From JABWBD01 sp040768665 (GTDB lineage Bacteria > Planctomycetota > Planctomycetia > Pirellulales > Thermoguttaceae), in contig JAXGMN010000033.1 of the NCBI GenBank assembly GCA_040768665.1, positions 62,001 to 126,000 of the forward strand: a DNA stretch of 64,000 nt, given 5' to 3'. A model generated the notes under the pieces. The model was not told where the DNA came from. It did no database searches and saw nothing but the letters and a program-made list of their open reading frames with translations. Both the position numbers and the translations under genes were made by a program. Shown here piece after piece: positions 5,537 through 16,084 of this stretch. The stretch's first letter is position 1; every line of letters begins with the position of its first letter.

Positions 5537-6910
5537 TCACAATTCACCGACCGCCGCGATCAGAGCTTGCACGGACAGTACGAGGTAAATCACGGTTCCG
5601 GCCAAGATCACGATGTGCCACGCGACGCCGGGGCGGTATTCGCGTGGCAGTCGGGTGTCGAGCAGATACACCAGCATTACGGCCGATAACGAGAGAACCG
5701 GGGCTTCCAGAGTCGAAATCAGCACAATCAGCACCACCGGTCTTCCGGTGAAGAGCAGGGCGAAGATGATCAGCGACAGCAGCGCGACACCCACGCGGTA
5801 CCATGCCTGATCGGACCAACGCCTGCACCGGGGCGAAAGGATGTAGACGGCTGTCCGCAGCCCTCGCGATTTGCCGTCGACCAGCCCCAGGATTGTGGAA
5901 CAAAGTATCGCCAGCGCAGCGATCAGAAAGATGTACCGGGCCGCCGGACCGGCCGCCGCCGTCAACATCCGGGAAAGCAGGGCCGTGGTTTCTTCGCGCG
6001 CGGGCACCAAAGGACCGCCGTCCGGACCGGCCGTACCCAGGGTGATCGAACCGATCGCGAGGAAAGCCAGCGACACAAACAGCATCACCCCGTAGGACAG
6101 CCCGGCGTCGAGGTAGGCCACCGGGAGCCACTGGCAAAAGCGTTCCCGGTCCACCGAGGAGTCGGCAATCGCGGCAGGATCGCCGCGGGGAACTGCGTAG
6201 CCTTTCTCCAGGATCCAGAAGCTGTAGATCAGCGTCGACGTACCCCCGGCTGTCCAGCCCAACAGGCTGATCAGCGTCTGGCCTGACCCGGGCGGTATTC
6301 GGGGAATGCTCTCGTAGACCAGCCAACCCAGCCCGGGCCGCAACACGCAAAGGCTGTAGACGACGCCGCCGAGCAGCGTCAGTGCCAGAACAAGGGCAAC
6401 CTTCTCCACCGGGCTGTAGCTTCCCTTGAGAAGCAAGACGAAAATCACGCCTACCACGACCGCGGCCCACTGGATCATCGACAGTCCGGGCCACAGTGCA
6501 TACAGCGCCGATCCGCACGCCAGCGCAATCCCCGAGTAGCCAACGGCGCCTACCAGGAAAATAACAGCCATGAGCCACACGAACCAGTTCCGAGGCCCGG
6601 GCAAATGCGAGAATCCTTCGAAGATGTCTTCCCCGGTGGCAATCGTGTAGCGCGCAAGCCCCAAGGTGAGCGCCAACTTGTAAACGATCGAAACCACGAT
6701 CACCCAGCCGACGGAAAGCCCGAACAGCGCGCCCGCCCGCGGTGTGAGAATCAACTCGCCCGACCCGATCGCCGCAGCGGCCAGCAGAATGCCGGGACCG
6801 ATATGCTTCAGCCTGGCGCCGAAGGTCTGAGACCGTGGCGAGGTTTCGTTCATCACGTTTTCGCCGGAAGCGGGCTGACTGCCGCAACTTGAGACGGGCT
6901 CGGGAGTCAT
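5537..6910 (-). CDS. Nramp-like transporter
   Basis: A 457-aa polytopic membrane protein with about 11 hydrophobic segments. The signature GPGILLAAAAIGSGELILTP after a short cytoplasmic N-terminus resembles the first helix of Nramp-family (APC superfamily) metal transporters, where the DPG motif is replaced by GSGE in planctomycete relatives, so metal specificity should not be assumed. The ATG at 6910 overlaps the TGA of the upstream GH5 gene (ATGA), implying coupled translation; an internal ATG at 6853 is the alternative. A second, diverged relative is encoded at 37521-39008. Confidence 0.75.
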   Translation of the reverse strand: MTPEPVSSCGSQPASGENVMNETSPRSQTFGARLKHIGPGILLAAAAIGSGELILTPRAGALFGLSVGWVIVVSIVYKLALTLGLARYTIATGEDIFEGFSHLPGPRNWFVWLMAVIFLVGAVGYSGIALACGSALYALWPGLSMIQWAAVVVGVIFVLLLKGSYSPVEKVALVLALTLLGGVVYSLCVLRPGLGWLVYESIPRIPPGSGQTLISLLGWTAGGTSTLIYSFWILEKGYAVPRGDPAAIADSSVDRERFCQWLPVAYLDAGLSYGVMLFVSLAFLAIGSITLGTAGPDGGPLVPAREETTALLSRMLTAAAGPAARYIFLIAALAILCSTILGLVDGKSRGLRTAVYILSPRCRRWSDQAWYRVGVALLSLIIFALLFTGRPVVLIVLISTLEAPVLSLSAVMLVYLLDTRLPREYRPGVAWHIVILAGTVIYLVLSVQALIAAVGEL

Positions 6911-8478
6911 TTCGGCTTCTCGTTCTTCTCAAACCAACTCATCAGCAGCTTCTGACGGTCAGTAGGCTGCTCAGCCCGAGAACGGTCTTTCCTGTCAGGA
7001 CCGTGTTCGACGCTCCAGCCATCCCATTCACGAAACGCATGGTAGGCCCAGTCCCAGTCGTTTTCTTCCATGATTTCGATCACATCACGAAGGTAGTTGC
7101 ATGCGCTGGTGCCGGGCGCCCAGCGGATGGCGCTGAACTCTCCGATGTAAATGTGCACGCCGTAGTCGCGCTGGTAGTCGATCGCCGGCTTGAGAACCTT
7201 GCCCAGCGCGCCCTTGTCCCAATAGCGGCCGTCGATTTCGCCCGGGTAGCGGAGGCCGACCGGCGCATCGTAGACGCCCTGATGGGTGAATGGGTGGGGC
7301 TGGTACATGTGAACGCTGTACACGACGTCCTCCACCTCGATCGGTTCGAAGAACTCCAGCGATGCCGGACTGCCCCACGGCGCCGGCTCGATAATAATGG
7401 CATGGTCCGGATCGATGGCGCGAACCTCGTGGGCGGTCTTCGTGGCCAGTGCGTGCCAGTCCATCACCCCCTCGGCAACCATCCCCTCCACGGGCTCGTT
7501 GACCAGGTCGTAGCCCCAAATCTGCGTGTTGCCACGGTAATGCTTCGCGATTTTCCTCCAAACCTCGAGAAAGCAATCCTGGAATCGTGCCTCTTTGAAG
7601 AGGTTGCACTCCTTCGCCCGATTGCGTCCGCCGGGCGGTGTGTGCAGATCGACGAGCACCAAAATGCCCGCTTCCTTGCAGATCGGCAGCAACGAATCGA
7701 GCCGTTCGAGCTGCGAATCGATCCACTCGTTGTATGCCTCCAGGTTACCGTCATCGGCCGGTCCGTGGGGGAAGCCGCCCCAGATGAACTGCCAGCGGAC
7801 GTGGTTCGCTTTCCACTCGCCGCCCAACACGCGAAGATCCTCGGCCCCTACGTGCGGCCCGATCATCGCACCGCGGAGCCGCGGCAGGTCGTGCCCCTTG
7901 TAGACTGGGCCCGCGGCAGCCGCGGAGCCGGCCGAGCGGCGCCGGCTCACCACGGTGATCTTCACGTCGTCGAACCAGACCCGCCCGGTGACCCTCTCCA
8001 GCCCCAGAATGAGCGTCGCTTCCGTCGCGTCCTGTGGCACGGTGGCGAGAAAACGAACCGGCTTCCAGTCGAATGTGCCGAATACGCTGTTCTGCTGTTG
8101 CCAGTTCTGCCCCCCGGGACTGACGGTGTGCAGCATGAGCTTAATTCCGTTCCACGGTTTCGGTGGCTCGGAGACGCGTTCAGCCCGAAGCATTCCCTCC
8201 ACGCGAACACGAGTTCCTCGCAACGGATCCAATGGCAGCGGTAGCCGCGCGTTGCGATGGCCCGCCCCTTCCGAGGCCGGAATCTCGACCGAGAGCGCTT
8301 GGCCGGTTCCGAAGCCATCCGACAACTCCACGCCCTTTTCGCCAATCCCTCGCCAGCCGGTCATCGTGGCAGGAGTCTCGAAATCGGTTTGGAGAAAAAT
8401 GTCGGCGCCAACGGTCGGCAGGACATACAGCACGACGATGAGACAGCTAGCGATCAGTCTGGCAACTCGGACCTGCAT
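6907..8478 (-). CDS. Secreted GH5-family glycoside hydrolase
   Basis: A 523-aa protein with a signal peptide (residues 1-24), an N-terminal beta-sandwich resembling a carbohydrate-binding module (about 27-177, ending VWFDDVKITVV) and a GH5 TIM barrel (about 200-515). The predicted acid/base is Glu328 in YDLVNEPVEG and the nucleophile is Glu447 in IYIGEFSAIRW; His in VDLHTPPGG and HMYQPHP line the site. The substrate is unknown (cellulose, mannan or another beta-glycan). The ATG at 8478 shares a base with the TGA of the upstream phosphatase gene, so the three genes of this cluster are probably one message. Confidence 0.85.
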   Translation of the reverse strand: MQVRVARLIASCLIVVLYVLPTVGADIFLQTDFETPATMTGWRGIGEKGVELSDGFGTGQALSVEIPASEGAGHRNARLPLPLDPLRGTRVRVEGMLRAERVSEPPKPWNGIKLMLHTVSPGGQNWQQQNSVFGTFDWKPVRFLATVPQDATEATLILGLERVTGRVWFDDVKITVVSRRRSAGSAAAAGPVYKGHDLPRLRGAMIGPHVGAEDLRVLGGEWKANHVRWQFIWGGFPHGPADDGNLEAYNEWIDSQLERLDSLLPICKEAGILVLVDLHTPPGGRNRAKECNLFKEARFQDCFLEVWRKIAKHYRGNTQIWGYDLVNEPVEGMVAEGVMDWHALATKTAHEVRAIDPDHAIIIEPAPWGSPASLEFFEPIEVEDVVYSVHMYQPHPFTHQGVYDAPVGLRYPGEIDGRYWDKGALGKVLKPAIDYQRDYGVHIYIGEFSAIRWAPGTSACNYLRDVIEIMEENDWDWAYHAFREWDGWSVEHGPDRKDRSRAEQPTDRQKLLMSWFEKNEKPK

Positions 8479-9920
8479 CAGCGAACCTCCCGTTCTTTCA
8501 GAACCGTATGCAGCAGTTCTCCGCGCTCGTCGCAAAAGTCGAACCTTGCCGTGGCCGTCTTGCCCGTAGCATCGGGTTCGATCACGACGTTCAAAAATCC
8601 GCCCGAAGGTTCTGGCGAAGTATACGGCTGCCCGATTTCCGCGTTCGGATCGGTGCCGCGCGGCGCTCCGGGGTTGACGCCCAGGCGCGAATTGGCGTCG
8701 ACCAGCGCGCCGGTGGAAAATTCCTCAAAGCCCGTCGGGTGGATCGAGTGGTACTGCCAGTGCCGATCGCCGCACACCAAATAAAACCCCTTCTCGAGCA
8801 TTCCGCTCTCCTTTGCCCACGCAAAAAAGCTGTCGCCCTCGTGGCGGAAGCCCTCGAGATTGCAGTGGTTATCGCGCTTGTACGCATCGTCCGGTCCGAT
8901 CATCGGCGTCGGAGAAATGAGAATCTTGAAAACCGCGTCCGATTCGAGAAGCGTCTTCTGGAGCCACTCGCGCTGCTCCCGGCCCCAGATGGTCTTCTCG
9001 GGGCCGTCGGGTGAGCGGTTGGGGCTGCGATAGTCGCGGTTTTCGGGCAGCCAAATTTGCAGCAGCTTGCCCACCCGGTGCGTGCGATAGGTTACGGGGC
9101 CCGTTTCGGCAGGATCCGTGATCGGCACCTGCTCTGTGAACGTCCGCAACCCGAGTTCCACCGAAGGCGGCCTGTCGCCCGTGTTGTCACAATCGTTGTA
9201 GCGGTAATCGTGGTCGTCCTTCTCCCAATAAGTCGGCACCTGGGCGAAAAAATCGACGTACCTCGGCTGGACGAACTGCTCGTGCCACTTCTTTCGCATC
9301 GCGGCGACCGTCTGCGCAGCGGTCTTCGGCGGGGCGTCGTAGTAGACGTTGTCGCCGGTGCCGACGAAGAAATCAGGCTTCCGTTCGAGCATGCTGACCA
9401 GGGCCGGATAGCCCAAGTGCTTGTCCGGGCCCGCATAGGCGGGACGCTTGCCGACGCCGTGGTGAAAGTGGTGATAGTTCATCCCGGTCACCACCACGAA
9501 GCTGCACCGCGACACGTTGTCTGCCGCGGGGTGCGTGCGAAAACTGCGAGTGGGTCCGCAAGCGACATGCTCCCGGTCCGGGCCGAATTCCAGGCGGTAA
9601 TAGTACTGAGTCGCGGGTTTCAGGTCCGTAACCTTGCTCTTCACGATGAAATCGGACTCCGGCTTCGCCTCAAGCCACGGGGTCCGCCGGGAATCCTGGA
9701 ACTCGCGGTCATTGGCGATCTCGAAACGGGCGACGCCGTGGGCCCCGGGCACGTCTCCGCCCTCGTCGACCCGCTCGGCCGTCAATCGCGACTGGAGGAT
9801 CGCGCTCGTCGGGGTGACCTCGCCGGCCATTTCGCCTTGCAGGTGCGCAGGGGATTCGGCCGGCAGTGCCGACGCCGACAGAAAGACGACGGCCGCTGCA
9901 ATCGAACCTGATAATCTCAT
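8478..9920 (-). CDS. PhoD-like metallophosphatase, secreted
   Basis: A 480-aa protein with a signal peptide (ends about SASALPAES). An N-terminal fibronectin-like domain (ATQYYYRLEFG) precedes a PhoD-type metallophosphatase core with GTGDNVYYD, WEKDDHDYRYND and CGDRHWQYHS, the metal-binding Asp, Asn and His motifs of alkaline phosphatase D. It probably hydrolyses phosphodiesters or phosphomonoesters outside the cytoplasm. It is the first gene of a coupled minus-strand operon with GH5 and the Nramp-like transporter. Confidence 0.85.
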   Translation of the reverse strand: MRLSGSIAAAVVFLSASALPAESPAHLQGEMAGEVTPTSAILQSRLTAERVDEGGDVPGAHGVARFEIANDREFQDSRRTPWLEAKPESDFIVKSKVTDLKPATQYYYRLEFGPDREHVACGPTRSFRTHPAADNVSRCSFVVVTGMNYHHFHHGVGKRPAYAGPDKHLGYPALVSMLERKPDFFVGTGDNVYYDAPPKTAAQTVAAMRKKWHEQFVQPRYVDFFAQVPTYWEKDDHDYRYNDCDNTGDRPPSVELGLRTFTEQVPITDPAETGPVTYRTHRVGKLLQIWLPENRDYRSPNRSPDGPEKTIWGREQREWLQKTLLESDAVFKILISPTPMIGPDDAYKRDNHCNLEGFRHEGDSFFAWAKESGMLEKGFYLVCGDRHWQYHSIHPTGFEEFSTGALVDANSRLGVNPGAPRGTDPNAEIGQPYTSPEPSGGFLNVVIEPDATGKTATARFDFCDERGELLHTVLKEREVR

Positions 9921-10021
9921 CCCAATTCTCCTTGACGAAAACTCCCCTGGTCCACCACGGCGCCCCCTCCTTCTTGACGCCCGCCCAAGAACCCAATACG
10001 CTCACATTAAAATGACCCCGT

Positions 10022-10113
10022 GGTTCAAAAGCAAGGACTGGCTCCGAGCCGAATCCCTGCCAGCGCAAACCAGGAGGACGTTGCAGCGAGGTGCCAGTCC
10101 CCGTTTTTGAACC
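10022..10113. repeat. Palindromic intergenic repeat, copy 1
   Basis: Inverted ends GGTTCAAAA-GCAAGGACTGG and CCAGTCCCCGTTTTTGAACC bracket a ~92-bp element. It is related to the element at 27435-27531 (shared CCAGTCCCCGTTTT end and the words GGCTCCGAGCC and GCGAGGTGCC). Confidence 0.6.
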
Positions 10114-10198
10114 GTCCTAAGCATCACGCGCCTACCGCCGTCAAAGCCATCCCTCCGAAGCCTGCCCCCGGCAGCACACCGAGAACCGGAGCTTCGCC

Positions 10199-12349
10199 AT
10201 GAGTTTCTCCCGGGAACAAATCCCCAGTGACCCCGCTTTTCTCCACACTTTCGCCCTGATTCGCGTCTGGTGCCGAGACCGCCTCCGACTCGGCGCCTGC
10301 CTGCTCGCCTTCTTTGTAGCCGGTGCCGCACAGGCCAACGCGGACTCGGACGCAAACGCGGCATTGGACCGGGCCTTTCAAACATTGCCTACGCTCGAAA
10401 TCGGACAGGACCTCAACCTTCTCGGCCCGATCGATCAGGCGGTCTCCCGGTCGCATGGCGACGAAACCCTTCGAGCAGACCTCGAGCGCCGGCTCGTCGC
10501 GATCCTCCAGGGCACCGCGACGGATCCGGCCAAAGACTATGCTTGCCGCCAATTAGCCCTGATCGGCTCCGATGCCTCGACTCCCGTGCTCGCCGGCCTG
10601 CTCGTCAACCCGCGCCTGGCCTCCATGGCTCGCTACGCCCTGGAGGGCATCGGCACTCCGGCGGCTGCCCGATCGCTTCGCGACATGCTCGCGAAGACCG
10701 AGGAAGGCCGGAAGATCGGCGTTGTGATCTCCCTGGGGAGACTTGGCGATGAAGAGGCCGCTGGGGCGATCGCGGCCCTGCTCGACCAGGAGAATGAGGA
10801 ACTCCGGCGGGCTGCCCTCGTCGCCCTGGGCCGCATTGGAACCGCTCCGGCAGCCGAGGCCCTCGCGGCCTTTGCCGACAAGGCCCCGAAAGGACTGCTC
10901 GCCACGTTGATCGATGCACGGCTGGCCGCCTCCGAGTCGCTCTGCCGCCGAAAACAATACGACGCGGCTGCCGCCGTCTGCGAGTCGCTCCTCTCCGCCG
11001 ACTCGGAGCGTGTCCGGGCTGCCGCCTTCCGCGGCCTGATCGGCGCAAAACCCTCTGAGTCGTTGGCCATGATCCGCGCCGGCCTGGCTGCCCAAGAGCC
11101 CTGGAAGCGGGCGGCGGCGGCCGATTGCGTCGCCTCGCTCGACGATCCGGAGCAAATCGCGGCCATCGCCTCGGCGATTCCGGAACTGCCCCCGGCGGGC
11201 AAGATCGGCGCACTAGTGAGTCTGCAAGGCCGTAGCCATCCGGAGGTCCGCAAGGCGGCCCTCGCATCGCTGGACCACTCCGACACCGCGGTTCGCACAG
11301 CCGCCCTGGCGGCCCTGGTTGCCGCGGCAACGCCGGACGACGTGCCAAGATTGGCGGATCTGGCTTCCAAGACGGAGGATCCGCAGATCCGTGAAGCTGC
11401 CTTCGACACGCTGCGGCTCATGCCCGCCAACGGAACCGCCTCGGCGATCATCGCTCTGATGAACCGGAGCGACAATCTCCAGCCGGTTCTGGTGCGATGC
11501 GCTTTTGCCAGGCGATCCCCCGAGTTTGTGCCCGCCTTTGTCAAGGCGGCCGAATCGCCGAACGAACAGGTGCGTCGCGAAGCCTTCCAGGCGCTCGAAA
11601 TCATGGCAACCGGCCGCGAAGCGGAAGCACTGGTCCGGCTGTTGTGCAAGGCCTCGCCGGGCGAGGAGCGCGAAGCCGCCGGACGCGCCGTCTGGATGAG
11701 CTGCCAGCAGATCCCCGATCCGGCGCAGCGGGCCGCCCCCCTGCTCGCGGCGATGCAGGATGCCGATGCGGCAACCCGCTGTGCGTTGCTCCCCTCGCTC
11801 GCTCGCATCGGCGGCGAAAAATCGCTCGCCGCGGTCCATTCGGCCATGGAGAGCCCCGATCAGGCGGTTCGCGATGCGGGCTACCGGGCGCTGGCCAACT
11901 GGCCCGACGCCAAGGTGGCCGAGGAACTCATCGAACTGGCCAGAACCAGCGAGGTGGAGGCCTACCGCATCTGGGCGCTGAGAGCCTATGCCCGCGTGGC
12001 GGCGCTGCCCAGCGACCGCCCGCCGCAAAAAACCTTTGAAATGCTCGACGGCGCCGTGAAGCTGGCGTCGCGGCTTGAAGACAAGGAGCTGATCATCTCT
12101 CGCCTCGCTGCGGTCCGCGTGCCCGACGCGCTTGCAAAGCTCCTTTCCTTCGTCGACGATTCGCAGTTGCAGCGCGCGGCCGTTCCCGCGGTGTTCGAGC
12201 TGGCAAAAGGGCTCAGCCAGTCTCATCCCGAGCAAGCCCGTGCGGCCCTGGAGAAGATCACACCGCTGACGAACGACCCCGCCTTGCTGCAGCAGATCCC
12301 CAAAGTGCTCCGCGACATCGAATCCCGTAAACAGGGCCGGAAAGGATAG
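10199..12349 (+). CDS. Exported HEAT-repeat protein
   Basis: A 716-aa protein with a hydrophobic segment near residues 32-47 (LGACLLAFFVAGAAQANA), consistent with an uncleaved or late signal sequence, followed by an alanine- and leucine-rich array of about 15 HEAT/PBS-lyase-like repeats, for example ISLGRLGDEEAAGAIAALLD and ALVALGRIGTAPAAEALAAF. No catalytic motif. Such arrays are protein-binding scaffolds; in planctomycetes they often accompany oxidoreductase or cytochrome genes. It is followed after 9 bp by an oxidoreductase gene with GATAGGAGGCAG between, so the two form an operon. Confidence 0.8.
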   Translation: MSFSREQIPSDPAFLHTFALIRVWCRDRLRLGACLLAFFVAGAAQANADSDANAALDRAFQTLPTLEIGQDLNLLGPIDQAVSRSHGDETLRADLERRLVAILQGTATDPAKDYACRQLALIGSDASTPVLAGLLVNPRLASMARYALEGIGTPAAARSLRDMLAKTEEGRKIGVVISLGRLGDEEAAGAIAALLDQENEELRRAALVALGRIGTAPAAEALAAFADKAPKGLLATLIDARLAASESLCRRKQYDAAAAVCESLLSADSERVRAAAFRGLIGAKPSESLAMIRAGLAAQEPWKRAAAADCVASLDDPEQIAAIASAIPELPPAGKIGALVSLQGRSHPEVRKAALASLDHSDTAVRTAALAALVAAATPDDVPRLADLASKTEDPQIREAAFDTLRLMPANGTASAIIALMNRSDNLQPVLVRCAFARRSPEFVPAFVKAAESPNEQVRREAFQALEIMATGREAEALVRLLCKASPGEEREAAGRAVWMSCQQIPDPAQRAAPLLAAMQDADAATRCALLPSLARIGGEKSLAAVHSAMESPDQAVRDAGYRALANWPDAKVAEELIELARTSEVEAYRIWALRAYARVAALPSDRPPQKTFEMLDGAVKLASRLEDKELIISRLAAVRVPDALAKLLSFVDDSQLQRAAVPAVFELAKGLSQSHPEQARAALEKITPLTNDPALLQQIPKVLRDIESRKQGRKG

Positions 12350-12358
12350 GAGGCAGTC

Positions 12359-13720
<1,362 letters not shown>

Positions 13721-13847
13721 AGTGCGTGCCGCTGCGGCAGTCACCCAGTGAACAACCTCACCGACACCACCAACCACAACACGTTCGACTTCCCGCTGAC
13801 TTCGAACTGATGCAGTTGGGTCCGACCCGAACAGAAACTCGGCCGGA

Positions 13848-14756
13848 TCAGGGGCCCACCTTCCGCTTGTCCTGCAGAAAACGGGCCTGCACTCGCCCAT
13901 CCGGCACGTACAGGTCGTCCTTGTCGAGCCCATAGCGCTCGATCGCCTCAAAACATCTCGACATATCGATCTGCCGATCGTCGAAGTTGTTCGATCCGAA
14001 GGTGAACTTCGCGCCCATCTGCTTTGCCAGCCGGATGAACCGCTCATTCGGGAGCCCGCTACGGGCGTTGATCTCCAGGGCCACACGATTTTTCACGGCC
14101 GCCGCGATGATCCGCCGCATCCTTGCGCCGGTCCACAGTTCCTCGTACCGATCTTCCACCGCGGGCGGCAGATAGGTGGGATTGGCAAGGATGCTGATCG
14201 GCTCGCAGAGGACCCTCAGGTTGTGACGCATGTAGCGTTCCATCCACGCCTCGGGATCGTCGATCGTGTATCCGTCGGCGATCCAGAGCTTGACCGGCTC
14301 GCTGTCGTCGCGGGGCATCGGCATGATCATTGTGTCGGCCAGCACGTAATCCAGCCGCCCGAGCAGTTCCGGTGAGTGTTTGTCCATCCAGTCTCGATCA
14401 TTGACCTGCAATCCTACGAACACCGGCCGCCCCGCGACGCTGTCGAGAAACTCCTTCAATTGCCGATCGGTCTCGATCGGCCACCCCTTGCCGACGTTTT
14501 TCAGTACGCCGATCCGGATGCCCATGGCGGCCTGGCGAGCGACGGCCTTGTCAACCGTCATACCGCCGCGGAGATGGACATGGTAGTCGATCACGGGGAT
14601 GCCGGCCCGAGCGATCCGCTGCCTCAGAGAATGGTCAGGTCCATGCGATTCTTCGGAGCGGGCCGATGGAATCACCACTTTTCGCCCGCCGTCTTGGGCT
14701 TGCAGAACGCTCGGCAGCAGGGTCAGGCAGATCGGAAGTACGCGGAGCAAAATCAT
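13848..14756 (-). CDS. Secreted PHP-like metal-dependent hydrolase
   Basis: A 302-aa protein with a signal peptide (MILLRVLPICLTLLPSVLQA). The core begins IPVIDYHVHLRGGMTVDKAV, a D-x-H-x-H metal-binding motif of PHP or amidohydrolase-type enzymes, followed by GLQVNDRDW, LADTMIMPMP and, near the end, ALEINARSGLPNERF and TFGSNNFDDR, which fit a PHP-type barrel. The substrate is unknown. It is convergent with the upstream oxidoreductase gene. Confidence 0.7.
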   Translation of the reverse strand: MILLRVLPICLTLLPSVLQAQDGGRKVVIPSARSEESHGPDHSLRQRIARAGIPVIDYHVHLRGGMTVDKAVARQAAMGIRIGVLKNVGKGWPIETDRQLKEFLDSVAGRPVFVGLQVNDRDWMDKHSPELLGRLDYVLADTMIMPMPRDDSEPVKLWIADGYTIDDPEAWMERYMRHNLRVLCEPISILANPTYLPPAVEDRYEELWTGARMRRIIAAAVKNRVALEINARSGLPNERFIRLAKQMGAKFTFGSNNFDDRQIDMSRCFEAIERYGLDKDDLYVPDGRVQARFLQDKRKVGP

Positions 14757-15059
14757 GGAAGGAATCCTCTACGCGGTGCCTTGTTTCGTGAAAGGTCCAT
14801 TCTAAACCGGCCCGCCCTGGCGTTCACCCCCTGGCACCTGCCGAACTGTGTGTTGCGCGAGAGAGCAAAGGGATAGACATTCATCCTGCCCTACGGCCGA
14901 CCGGCGAAAGCTGCGCAGCGATCGGCAGAATCCGCCAAAGGCCCCACGCGAGGCAGCGAGCCTGTGCCGGATGCCAAATTCGCAAAGCCGCGTCGCAAGT
15001 AATTGGTTGGCTAGGTCTTATGCACAGCCACGGCTGGTCTTCCGGGCGGCGCGGGTAAT
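14757..15059. other. Spacer before the flagellar operon
   Basis: The ~390-bp region between the PHP-like hydrolase (reading left) and flgF (reading right) holds no convincing gene. The only feature I can support is the sigma-54 promoter at 15060-15075. Confidence 0.5.
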
Positions 15060-15075
15060 TGGTACGGCGATTGCT
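15060..15075 (+). promoter_or_regulatory. Sigma-54 promoter of the flagellar operon
   Basis: TGGTACG-GCGA-TTGCT matches the -24/-12 consensus TGGCACG-N4-TTGCW, with the invariant GG and GC spaced by ten bases. It lies 76 bp upstream of flgF, the first gene of the operon. RpoN control of rod and hook genes is established in other flagellated bacteria and needs an enhancer-binding protein. Confidence 0.7.
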
Positions 15076-15150
15076 TTGAGACGCCCAACGAATTCGACCG
15101 ACCCCAGCGGTCGTCGAGGCAGGGGGGCTGCCTCAAGATTTAAGAAGTTC

Positions 15151-15903
15151 ATGCCCTACGGACTCTACCTCTCGGCCGAAGGAGCCCACGCCCAGTCCAA
15201 GCGTCTGGAAGTGATCGCCAACAACCTGGCCAACGTCGATACGGTCGGTTTCAAGCGAGAACTCGCCCTGTTCCAGGCCCGGTACGCAGAAGCCATCGAG
15301 GATGGATCCGCCTTGCCCGGGTCGGGATTGATCGACGATCTGGGCGGAGGAGTCATGGTTCAGCAAACCGCAACCGACTACTCGGCGGGCCCCCTCAAGC
15401 GGACGGCAGTGCCGACCGACATGGCGATCGATGGCGACGGCTTCTTCATGGTCCAGAAAGGCGAGGAGGTCTTTCTCACCCGCGCCGGCAACTTCCAGAT
15501 TACCGCCGAGGGCCAGTTGGTCACACAGCAGGGCTACGCCGTGCTCAACGAGACCGGCGGCCCGATCACCATCGAAGCGGGCAACGGACCGTGGGAACTG
15601 ACACCGTCGGGCATCATTCGGCAGCGGGGAGTGGCCCAGGCATTGGGCATCGCCAGGCCGGCGTCGCTCGGCGACCTGGCAAAAACGGGTGAAAACCTCT
15701 TTCGGCCACTGGCCGAAACCGAACTCGTTCCGGCCGAACAGCGACACGTTGTCAACGGATACCTGGAAGGTTCCGCCGTGCAGCCCACCACCGAACTGAT
15801 GGAAATGATCGAGGCCTCGCGCGCGGTCGAGATCAACCTGAGCCTGATGCAGACCCAGGACCAGATGCTCTCCGGCCTTGTCAACCGGGTTTTGAGACCG
15901 TAA
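15151..15903 (+). CDS. flgF: Flagellar basal-body rod protein FlgF-like
   Basis: A 250-aa protein of the rod/hook family. It starts MPYGLYLSAEGAHAQSKRLE and carries the N-terminal signature VIANNLANVDTVGFKRE and the C-terminal motif EASRAVEINLSLMQTQDQML that builds the D0 coiled coil. The middle (MAIDGDGFFMVQKGEEVFLTR) is the D1 fold. FlgF and FlgG are similar; I call this one FlgF because it precedes a clear FlgG and is slightly shorter. It is the first gene behind the sigma-54 promoter. Confidence 0.85.
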   Translation: MPYGLYLSAEGAHAQSKRLEVIANNLANVDTVGFKRELALFQARYAEAIEDGSALPGSGLIDDLGGGVMVQQTATDYSAGPLKRTAVPTDMAIDGDGFFMVQKGEEVFLTRAGNFQITAEGQLVTQQGYAVLNETGGPITIEAGNGPWELTPSGIIRQRGVAQALGIARPASLGDLAKTGENLFRPLAETELVPAEQRHVVNGYLEGSAVQPTTELMEMIEASRAVEINLSLMQTQDQMLSGLVNRVLRP

Positions 15904-16008
15904 GAGCCGGAGGCAGGGATAGGAGAACAGCGGTGATCAATGGGGAATCAGGGACAAGGTAATCAACGAATAACGAAGGCCCAATGACGAATGCCCTCCG
16001 TCCGCCCC

Positions 16009-16077
16009 TTATCCCTCATCCCTCATCCCTTATCCCTTATCCTTCGACCAACTGACCACTGACCACTGACCACTCAC
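16009..16077. repeat. Heptanucleotide tandem repeats between flgF and flgG
   Basis: Two adjoining arrays of 7-bp units: ATCCCTC/ATCCCTT repeated about five times (16009-16043), then CCACTGA repeated about three to four times (16050-16077). They fill most of the spacer before flgG. Confidence 0.75.
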
Positions 16078-16084
16078 AACCTCC

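Noticed and set aside
6835..8244. A 469-codon plus-strand open frame
   Set aside because: Antisense to the GH5 gene, with low-complexity Arg/Pro/Val composition typical of GC-rich shadows.
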